Origin: Bacteroides sp.
Lineage (GTDB): Bacteria; Bacteroidota; Bacteroidia; Bacteroidales; Bacteroidaceae
Length of the DNA: 61,555 nt
Assembly: GCA_021203515.1 (NCBI GenBank)
Contig: JAJQAY010000126.1
Span: 1-61,555, forward strand
Direction: 5' to 3'
In this document: one piece after another, positions 49,727 to 56,717 of the stretch
Layout: every line of letters starts with the position of its first letter
Position numbering within the stretch: position 1 is the first letter of the stretch
The notes under the pieces: generated by a model
Told to the model about the DNA's origin: nothing
Databases searched by the model: none
What the model saw: only the letters and a program-made list of their open reading frames with translations
Position numbers and translations under genes: made by a program

Positions 49727-50756
49727 AATCCAGGTCTCCTTCCAGTTTATTCGTATAATCAGTCCACTCCTTTACTTCTACGGAGCTATTAAAGGACAGC
49801 TTCGTGTTGTGAACTACGATTTGCAGGGTGTATATCTTTCCAGGCAGGGCATTGAATACGGGGGCGTTTACCTTCATCTCCTTGCCTTCCACCGTCAGGG
49901 TGATTTCTATTCCTCCGGTGAGGTTATTGGGGATGATGCGGGCGTAGATGTATTGGGTAGCAGCTCCTTTGGCGAGGCTGACCCCGGTGAGCGGCCATCC
50001 CACTGCTGTAGTTGTGGCATTGCGACCGGAGAATGTGCCGTCGCTGATGCGCAGGTTTGCCGTATTGGACAAGTTGCTGTTCTTCAGGCTGATTTTAGTC
50101 ACCTTGCACTCGGGGGGGGTGGCATCCGTCTCCGTGGCCCGCGTCAAGCCGATTTTCAGCAGTGCGAGGGCGTGAGTCAGTTGGAAGTTAACGGATGCGT
50201 TGTTGCTGGATGCTGTCTGCGTGCCGGAGATGCAGATGTCGGCAGGGTCGGAGGTGGTGGTGGCACCGTCAGCGTCTATCACTCCTTCGTATTTGCCGGA
50301 GGTGACGGGGATGGTGGACGTGCCGTCGTTTGCAATAGTGATGTTGCCGTTGCCGGTCTTATGCGGATAGTAAGCATACACCTTTGCCGGAGCGGGTATC
50401 AGGTCGATGGCGGTTTGTCCGGCTGCAAGCGTCCAAGCCGGGCTTGCATACGTATATTCCACATTGGTTTGTGCCGCCCGTGTAGTAGTTCCATCGGCAA
50501 ACGTAACTGCTTCGCGGAATACACCGATGCTGCCCGCAGTGAGCGTTGTGCTCGCCGCGCGCGTCTCTGCCGAACCTGCACGCGTCTCAGCAGAACCAGC
50601 CTGCATCTCCACAGCGCTTATCTGCAAAGACACGGACATTGCGTCTCCGTCCTTCATGCCCGGCACGTCGGTCTGCGTGCAGGCTGCCAGAAGCAGTAGC
50701 GGCGTCCAGGCCACTACCGCCATCCGTCGGATTTGTATGTTTGAATTTCCTATCAT
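49716..50756 (-). CDS. Fimbrillin-type lipoprotein L
   Basis: A 346-residue lipoprotein (MAVVAWTPLLLLAAC in the signal; a start at the inner Met is possible). The maturation site is duplicated: AGSAETRAGSAETRAAS, then LTAGSIGVFREAV. KVYAYYPHKTG, FQLTHALALLKIGLTR, YIYARIIPNNLTGGIEITL, VEVKEWTDYTNKL. G8 at 50112-50119 (DATPPEC) is in frame. Intact; the 3' end overlaps the start of gene K by 11 bp. Confidence 0.85.
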   Translation of the reverse strand: MIGNSNIQIRRMAVVAWTPLLLLAACTQTDVPGMKDGDAMSVSLQISAVEMQAGSAETRAGSAETRAASTTLTAGSIGVFREAVTFADGTTTRAAQTNVEYTYASPAWTLAAGQTAIDLIPAPAKVYAYYPHKTGNGNITIANDGTSTIPVTSGKYEGVIDADGATTTSDPADICISGTQTASSNNASVNFQLTHALALLKIGLTRATETDATPPECKVTKISLKNSNLSNTANLRISDGTFSGRNATTTAVGWPLTGVSLAKGAATQYIYARIIPNNLTGGIEITLTVEGKEMKVNAPVFNALPGKIYTLQIVVHNTKLSFNSSVEVKEWTDYTNKLEGDLDYES

Positions 50757-50801
50757 AGCAAATAACTTATATCTTAACTTTCAACTTTCAACTCTCAACT
50801 T

Positions 50802-51790
50802 TCAACTCTTGGGATAGCTCGCATCCAAGTCTCCTCCCATCTGTCCTGCATTTTCCCAGTTTACGAGGGAGACGGAGGAAACCGTCAGTGTGCCGGAGGT
50901 CAGCGTCAGGTTGACGTTATAGTTCTTTCCGGCTTCAAACTTGCTGCCGGCTATTTTGCTTATCGGCAGTTTCACAGACATCTTCTCGCCGTTGACGGTG
51001 AGGGTCAGCTTGATGTCGTCCGTCGTCAGGGAGACGGGGATGAGCAGCAGGCTGAAGGTGCACGTGTTGGCGGTTGCGCCCTGAGGCAGCGTCGAAGCTG
51101 GGCTGATGGGGCAGTCTATCGCTTGTGTTCCGGTTCGGGCGCCGCTGTATGCCGAGGCGGGGAAGGGAACGGTGGTGTTGAATACGTTGTATGTTCCCTC
51201 CGTATAGATGTGCGTACCCGCCAGGCTCAGGTTCGTAAAGGTGGCGGCAGCGGCGAAGCTGGCGTCTTTTGTCACGGTGAGCGTGAGCCGGGCATAGGCG
51301 TGGGTCAGTGTTATTGGGCTCAGTGCGCTTTTATTGGTTGCCTTGAAGCAGGCGCATTGCAGGTCTGCGGCTTGCAGGCCTGTGGCGGTGGCATCATATA
51401 AGCCCGGTTTAAGAGTCAGCACACCGGCTGCACCTTGGGTCGCGGAGTAGGGGCATATACTGCCAGTGTGGCCTCCTGGTCGTTCAGCAGGATGTCCGGG
51501 GTTGCTCTCCATAGGCTGCTAACATATTTTCCCTCGCGGTTATTGATTGCTTCATAGGTCGCTGCTCCGGCGGATGCTTGCTGGAAGAATCCGACGGTGA
51601 TACCGGTAGTAGGGAGGGCGGTTGTTGCACGGGTGCTTGCTCCGTTGCCGTCCGCCACTTGCAGGATGCTGATGGCTAAAGGAGATAGCGTTTCATTGCC
51701 CAACTCTCCGCCGTCGCTCTGCGTGCAGGATGCGAAGCACAGCGCTGCCGCGGTTAGCATCCATATCCGTATGTTGTTCCAGTCTTTCAT
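50802..51790 (-). pseudogene. Fimbrillin-type lipoprotein M, one frameshift
   Basis: From 51790: signal with ALCFASC lipobox, ASTRATTALPTTGITVGFFQ site and strand. One C is missing near 51452, so LAVYAPTPRP is read instead of LAVYAPYSATQGAAGVL. The second half then continues: ITLTHAYARLTLTVTK, CTFSLLLIPVSLTTDDIKL, LTVSSVSLVNWENAGQ. About 329 residues if restored. No FISUMP domain. Confidence 0.83.
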
Positions 51791-51848
51791 TGTTAATTAC
51801 AAATTACAAATTACAAATTACTCATCACCAATCACTCATCACTCATCA

Positions 51849-52838
51849 CTAAAATTCCACCTTATCGTCCAGCGTTGCATTTGCGACCTCATTCCAATCC
51901 GTTGTATAGTTCAGCGTGCCGATTGTCAGTGCCGTAGGCTTTAGGGTTATCGTGAGGTTGTATTGCACGCCGGGCTTCAAATCTCCCAACGTTGTATACG
52001 GGATAGCTATCTTCATCTCCTTACCGTCTACAGTGGCGGAAATCTCGCAACTGCCACTGCTCCACGTCTGCGGCACCAGTAGAAACTCCACGTTGGCGGC
52101 GGGACTGCTCTGGGTTCCGGCTCCTATGGTGAGGTTCAGGGAGGAAGCAGTAAGAGTGTTGCCGCTGGTTGTCGTATAGGCAGCGGTGAACACGTCGTAT
52201 GTTGCTCCCGTTATCATCCCGGTTCTGTTCAGACTTACCGTTGCGAGCTTACCCGTACCCTTGTAGGTGGCATCCTTCACGAAGGTGACGGACAGGCAGG
52301 CGTATAGCTGTTTCAGCGTCACGCTGAGGCTTTTGCCCACCGTCTGTCTGTTTGCCGTGAATGAGGCGCACCAGAGGCCTTTTGTAGTGGCGGCGGCGGT
52401 GTATTGTGCGGATGTAAGGCTCAATACGCTGCCGCTTGTGCCGTGGGCGGTGCTATGGGGATAGTACACGGCAAGCGTTGCCTGCGATGCGCTCAGCAGT
52501 ATGTCGGTGGTCGGTTTCCAGCAGTTGTCGGTGGTATTGTATGTACCTTCCCGGTTTGAGACAGGCGTATAACCGTTGGCATTACTCAGATAGAACCCTA
52601 CCGAGCCGTCCGCACTGGTAAGCTCTTTGCTTGCCGCGCGTGTATCTGCCTTTTCAGTGGCGCGTGTATCCGCCTTGCCCGTCTCGTGATACAAAGCGGC
52701 AATCATCAGCGGGGTCGAAGCTCCGTCGCCGTTGTTGCCTTCGTCGCCGGGCAGTACGTCGCCCGCCGTGCAGGCCGACAGGCAGAATGCCGTCAGCAAC
52801 AACCCCTTATAATATGTCAATCCCATTCTTGTCATCAT
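51849..52838 (-). CDS. Fimbrillin-type lipoprotein N
   Basis: A 329-residue lipoprotein, intact. Lipobox FCLSAC. The maturation site is duplicated: KADTRATEKADTRAAS, then SADGSVGFYLSNANG. LAVYYPHSTAHGTSG, VTLKQLYACLSVTFVK, VEFLLVPQTWSSGSCEI, IGTLNYTTDWNEV. The 3' flank (51790-51845) is a run of short ATTACAAATTAC and ATCACTCATCACT repeats. Confidence 0.85.
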   Translation of the reverse strand: MMTRMGLTYYKGLLLTAFCLSACTAGDVLPGDEGNNGDGASTPLMIAALYHETGKADTRATEKADTRAASKELTSADGSVGFYLSNANGYTPVSNREGTYNTTDNCWKPTTDILLSASQATLAVYYPHSTAHGTSGSVLSLTSAQYTAAATTKGLWCASFTANRQTVGKSLSVTLKQLYACLSVTFVKDATYKGTGKLATVSLNRTGMITGATYDVFTAAYTTTSGNTLTASSLNLTIGAGTQSSPAANVEFLLVPQTWSSGSCEISATVDGKEMKIAIPYTTLGDLKPGVQYNLTITLKPTALTIGTLNYTTDWNEVANATLDDKVEF

Positions 52839-52879
52839 ATCTCAATTTTCATTGTTTCTTTCAACTTACTATCGCGGTA

Positions 52880-52963
52880 TCTGTCATTCAGAGCGTAGCG
52901 AAGAATCTACTCTCTTTGTGTATGCATAGGGAAGAGATTCTTCGCTACGCTCTGAATGACAGA
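52880..52963. repeat. Perfect 29-bp inverted repeat between fimbrillins O and N
   Basis: TCTGTCATTCAGAGCGTAGC... (52880-52908) and its exact inverse ...GCTCTGAATGACAGA (52935-52963) with a 26-nt loop. It may end the upstream gene O transcript (stop 53008) or be a small dispersed palindrome. TATCTGTCATCC near 61488 is a faint further match. Confidence 0.75.
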
Positions 52964-53007
52964 ATGTTCTGTTTATCAATTCTCAACTCTCAACTTCTCA
53001 AAGACTT

Positions 53008-54003
53008 TCAACTAACAGAAAAGTCTCCATCCACCTTTTCCATCGTCCATTCCTCTATGCTGATGCTTCCCACGGTGAGCCCGGTGTTTGTTACTTTGAG
53101 CTTGACGGAGTATTGCACACCCTCTTTCAGGATGCCGGCAGCAGTGCCGCCGACGGCAGGGCAGAGTGTGGTGGCGGCAATCTTCCCCTTGAACTCCGTG
53201 CCGTCGATGGTGGCGGTGATGGTGATGTCGCCGTTCAATGTTCGGGGTATCATCAGCACCGGGAGCTTGCTGCTAAGGTTTTCGGATAGCCCCGTGATGT
53301 TCACCTCAGAGGCGGCGGAGGGTGTCGGAGTAACCTTGTCGTATATCGTAAGGCTTGCTGTGATCAGGGCGGTGATGTCCAGTTGCCCTGCCGGCAGAAT
53401 GCCGCTTCCCTCGAAGCGAATGGCACTCACATTTCCCGTTACTCCGACGACGGTGGCGCCTTTCGTCAATTCCACCTGGATGCAGGCATAAATGCGCTGC
53501 AAGCTGAGGTCGACGGAAGCATCGGAGCTACTGGCCGTGAAGGCTGTGCAGAAAGATTCTGCTGCCTGGGCATCCGCATCGTACAACTGGCTGTGCAGCA
53601 GCAGGGGTGCTGCTCCCGATGCGCTGTAGGGGTAGTAGGCAACGAGCGTGGCGGGCTTGGCGTTCAGCAGAAGCTGTTCGTCCGTATCCCAACCCGCGGT
53701 GCTGTGGGTGAACTTGCGGTTGGTGATGGCGGTGTAGCTGTCGGCTGTACTTTCCTTGCGGTAAATGCCTATCTTGTCGGTGCCGTCCAGCACGCCGGTG
53801 CCAGTGTTGACGCGCGTCTGCGTCTCGATGCCGATGCCGCTTCCGGTGGTGGCGCCCGCTATGCGCAGGGGCACCCATTCCTCGTCCGTTCCGAGGGCGG
53901 GATGCATCGTGCCGTTGTCGAAGCAGGCGGTGAGGAATAGGCCCAGGCTCATTCCTAAGCCCAGTCCCACGCAAGTGATATGTTTATAAAAGTTCTTCAT
54001 CAA
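53008..54003 (-). CDS. Fimbrillin-type lipoprotein O
   Basis: A 331-residue lipoprotein, intact. Signal ...SLGLFLTAC, TQTRVNTGTGVLDGTDKIGIY (Thr-Arg-Val site), ATLVAYYPYSASG, LSLQRIYACIQVELTKG, LPVLMIPRTLNGDITITATI, VGSISIEEWTMEKV. Standard Mfa-like layout without FISUMP. Confidence 0.85.
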   Translation of the reverse strand: MMKNFYKHITCVGLGLGMSLGLFLTACFDNGTMHPALGTDEEWVPLRIAGATTGSGIGIETQTRVNTGTGVLDGTDKIGIYRKESTADSYTAITNRKFTHSTAGWDTDEQLLLNAKPATLVAYYPYSASGAAPLLLHSQLYDADAQAAESFCTAFTASSSDASVDLSLQRIYACIQVELTKGATVVGVTGNVSAIRFEGSGILPAGQLDITALITASLTIYDKVTPTPSAASEVNITGLSENLSSKLPVLMIPRTLNGDITITATIDGTEFKGKIAATTLCPAVGGTAAGILKEGVQYSVKLKVTNTGLTVGSISIEEWTMEKVDGDFSVS

Positions 54004-54090
54004 CTTATTGTTATTTCTCTAATACTTTCAACTATCTCAGTTCCCCTCCTCCCGGGAGGCTGTATAAAAACTCTCTTGATGCTTTCTTTC

Positions 54091-54116
54091 AGGCACGGAT
54101 TACACGGATTTCACTG
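54091..54116. repeat. ACGGATTACACGGATT repeat, copy 1
   Basis: AGGCACGGATTACACGGATT+TCACTG. Similar short blocks lie at 56689-56717 and 59122-59150. The core resembles the ACAGATTACGCAGATTAACA core of the 119-bp element. Confidence 0.6.
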
Positions 54117-54137
54117 TATTCGTTTTGACATATCCTA

Positions 54138-55305
54138 TTATTGTATATCAATCTCCGGCGGACTTGCTGCTCCAGTCGTCGTCCAACCGGTCGGGATGGT
54201 TACCGTCCCAATCAGGGTCGCTTTATCATAATACGCTTCTTCGGCCGACCCGGCTCCGGCGGAGTAGACCACCGTAATGACTACCGTGTAGGCGTTGTTT
54301 CGTTTCAGGAATTGGTTGTCGTTCGTCACGTTCAGGTTGACGCGACACCAAGTCTTGTCCGCGTTTGCGCTTCCGGCTGGCGTGTACGTGCTTGTTACGC
54401 TTACCAGCAGGCAGGTGGCTTCATTCAGCAGCGTGTGGGCGTCGGGGATGTCGAGCGAGGTTTCTACGGCGTAGAGACCGCCGGTTATGGCTTTGCCGTC
54501 CGTTATTCCTCCGTCGGCGACATTCGTCAGTGTGGCGGAAGCTACACGGGGAAGGGTGACTTTCTCCTGCGTGCGGAATAGGAGGACGACGCTGGATACG
54601 TTGCGCAGTTGGGCAGCGTTCAGGGTGACGCTCCGTCACGAAGTCCGGCACCTTGACGTCGATGCGGACGGTGGCGCGTAGCAGGTCGACGTTGAGGGCG
54701 CTGCTATTGGCGGGTTTCACGGCGGTGCCACTCATGGGGAGGCGTCCGGTGAGGTCGTAGTTGCTTGGCAGGGGGGATACTTGCAGTTCTTCCCATGTTT
54801 GGGCGTAGGTCTTGGTGGTGAATGAGTTCAGATATTTGTCGGTATTGGTCGTTCCGCTTCCCGTACCGTCGAGCAGCGTCTTCAGATTGGCGATTACCAG
54901 TACGCTGTATTCATTCTCTGGTTTGATGTTGCCAGAGGTCAAGTCTACGTTCACAGTGTTGCTCTTTAGGTTGATAGAGCTGACGTTTGCGGTGGCTCGT
55001 CCTACATACGCTCCGTTGCCATGCTCGTCGGGGTTGAAGAAGAGCAGGTAGAGGTTGTCTATCTTGTTTTCCTCGGCGGTTGCCACAACATAGGAGGCGT
55101 CGGCGCGGGTGTCGGCACCGGTGCTTGCGTTTACGTCGGCACGGGTACTTCCGTCTCCGCGTGTCGCCACTTCCGTGTCGGGAATGGTGTAGGTGACGTT
55201 GAGGGTGCTCGTTGCGTCCTCACCGTTCCCAACCACCTCCGTCTCTTCATTCGAACATGAAAAGATGCAGAGAGAACTTATGATGAAAATACCTATCTGT
55301 TTCAT
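54138..55305 (-). pseudogene. Fimbrial subunit-type lipoprotein P (Mfa/FimA-like), one frameshift
   Basis: From 55305: MKQIGIFIISSLCIFSC, lipobox; VATRGDGSTRADVNASTGAD with three Arg sites; ENKIDNLYLLFFNPDEHG, YVGRATANVSSINL, YSVLVIANLKTLLDG, LDLLRATVRIDVKVPDFV. This N-domain is of the FimA/Mfa1 major-pilin type rather than the Mfa-like type of the others. A one-base shift near 54635, after DFVTER, precedes VTLNAAQLRNVSSVVLLF. The frame then runs to 54138 with ATCLLVSVTSTYTPAG and NNAYTVVITVVYSAG. About 389 residues. It could be a stalk or anchor subunit. Confidence 0.75.
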
Positions 55306-55361
55306 ATCGTTATATCTTTATGTATCATTCTTCAATTCTTTATTCTTCAATTCTTCATTTA

Positions 55362-55427
55362 CCGGAAACGACTTCGCCCTGACTGGCTGACGAATGTTAC
55401 TTCGTTCAGCCGGTCAGGGCGAAAACT
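55362..55427. repeat. Downstream end of the MNT/HEPN module: GGAAACG hairpin
   Basis: CCGGAAACGA, stem CGCCCTGACTGGCTGA/TCAGCCGGTCAGGGCG, then AAAACTATTGC. Without the hairpin it reads GGAAACGA-AAACTATTGC, a perfect inverse of the upstream end (56597-56633). It follows the HEPN stop at 55455 and probably terminates that transcript. Confidence 0.7.
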
Positions 55428-55454
55428 ATTGCTTGTTATGTTAGGGAAGAGGGG

Positions 55455-55880
55455 TTATTTCTTCTCTTCTTCTTTGGGTTCTTCCGATGTGTCGGCGTCA
55501 AGGTCGGCGAGCACGCGGCGGAGGTCAGCCAGTAAGGGAGTGAGGCGCATCTTTATGGTGGCGAATATCACTTCTGGGTTAACGGAGAGATATTCATGTG
55601 AGATGATGTTGCGCATTCCAATAACTTTCTTCCACGGGGTCGATGGATAACGGGCGAAGAGGTTTCCGGCTGTTATATCATCTACCTTGCGGATTGTTTC
55701 ACCGATAGTCTGTAGACACATGCAGGTGGAATTGAAGAGTACCATACCGCCCTCACTGGTGAGGAAGTCATGATAGGTCTTTACATCGGCGGTAGTCTTT
55801 AGGACGAATACCGTTTGTCGTTCCACGAAGCGGAGCATGTCCGCTACTTGTTCATTAGATATAGATTGCATCCCGTTCAA
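55455..55880 (-). CDS. HEPN-domain (DUF86/HepT-like) toxin
   Basis: A 141-residue all-helical protein with the HEPN RNase motif RxxxxHxY as RNIISHEY, preceded by KKVIGM, and FNSTCMCLQTIGETIRK, the core helix of DUF86. The C-tail is acidic (SEEPKEEEKK). It overlaps the MNT gene by 26 bp in a toxin/antitoxin order (MNT first). HepT/MntA pairs act as RNase toxin and AMPylating antitoxin; some give phage defence. Intact. Confidence 0.88.
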   Translation of the reverse strand: MNGMQSISNEQVADMLRFVERQTVFVLKTTADVKTYHDFLTSEGGMVLFNSTCMCLQTIGETIRKVDDITAGNLFARYPSTPWKKVIGMRNIISHEYLSVNPEVIFATIKMRLTPLLADLRRVLADLDADTSEEPKEEEKK

Positions 55881-56151
55881 TGTTTTGCCGGAATAGCTGA
55901 CGCATATTCTCGTGCAGGGTTAATAAATCTACTTTACGGCTGAAGAGGTGTTCGAGTTCTTCGCGGATGTCTTGCAGGGTGAAGAGGTCGATAGAATGAC
56001 GTGTCTTCACGCATACGTCGATGTCGCTGTCTTCGCGTTGCTCGCCGCGGGCGGCAGAGCCGAAGAGGGCGAGTTGCTCGATACCGTACTTCTCGCCGGC
56101 GGTACGCTTGAACTGGCGTAGCAGGTCGAGAATTTCATCGGTGGTCTTCAT
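55855..56151 (-). CDS. Minimal nucleotidyltransferase (MNT) antitoxin
   Basis: A 98-residue protein with the nucleotidyltransferase motif GSAARGEQREDSDIDV (GS-x10-D-x-D) and a third acidic position in RKVDLLTLHE. This is the MntA-type partner of HEPN toxins, likely to AMPylate the toxin tyrosine. It overlaps HEPN by 26 bp. Intact. Confidence 0.9.
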   Translation of the reverse strand: MKTTDEILDLLRQFKRTAGEKYGIEQLALFGSAARGEQREDSDIDVCVKTRHSIDLFTLQDIREELEHLFSRKVDLLTLHENMRQLFRQNIERDAIYI

Positions 56152-56254
56152 GCGGTTGTTCTCCTTTCTTTTTGTTATTATGTTAGCGATAGGACCTACA
56201 TCCGTTTGCGAGCCTCGTTGGCGAGGGTGTCGGGGTCACGTCGGGTATCCCATC

Positions 56255-56524
56255 TTATAACCATTCTATACTTTTCATTACTTCCTCGGTAGTGTAATAC
56301 TCTCCGCGATTGCAACGTTCCATCGCTTCTACTACGCGCTGCTTCATTTCCTCTACGGTGTATTGACAAGGCGGTGCAGTATGCGCTTTTTCCTCTTCTT
56401 TATGTCCGAGGCTTTTGACAAAGTCGATAACTTTACGCAACTTGTCGTTATCGGTAGAAAAACGGCTGAGCTCGTTCAACAGTTCGGCGTTGAGGTCGAT
56501 GGTAGTTCTACTTGGGTTATTCAT
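56255..56524 (-). CDS. Antitoxin-like small protein
   Basis: Start MNNPSRTTIDLNAELLNELS chosen at 56524 (a TTG or ATG upstream at 56560 would add a basic leader lying on the -7 box). 89 residues: a helical N-part (FSTDNDKLRKVIDFVKSLG), a linker and a C-part TVEEMKQRVVEAMERCNRGE. Resembles antitoxins of the RelB/Phd-like order, but no toxin of that type follows: only a short frame MVIRWDTRRDPDTL... (56262-56194) before MNT. First gene of the MNT/HEPN module. Confidence 0.55.
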   Translation of the reverse strand: MNNPSRTTIDLNAELLNELSRFSTDNDKLRKVIDFVKSLGHKEEEKAHTAPPCQYTVEEMKQRVVEAMERCNRGEYYTTEEVMKSIEWL

Positions 56525-56557
56525 ATTATTCTCCTTTCTTTCATTGATTACTCCCTG

Positions 56558-56633
56558 CAAAGTTACATAACTTTGCGGAGAATAACAATGCGGGAGGGCA
56601 ATAGTTTTCGTTTCCAGTATGTCAAAGAACGAG
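56558..56633. repeat. Upstream end of the antitoxin/MNT/HEPN module
   Basis: Minus strand: TCGTTCTTTGACATACTGGA, AACGAAAACTATTGCC at 56597-56633, then 30 bp later TAACTTTG (complement 56558-56565), a TAnnTTTG -7 box. GCAATAGTTTTC (56598-56609) is the exact inverse of GAAAACTATTGC at 55422-55433. Confidence 0.65.
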
Positions 56634-56688
56634 GGGGCGTGAGCCCGGGTATTATTGAATTGCGGTTAGCAACTTTCTAATTCTTTTT

Positions 56689-56717
56689 AGGCACGGAGTG
56701 CACGGATTGTCACGGGG
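56689..56717. repeat. ACGGATTACACGGATT-type repeat, copy 2
   Basis: AGGCACGGAGTGCACGGATT+GTCACGGGG. It overlaps the natural 3' end of fimbrial gene Q. Confidence 0.5.
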
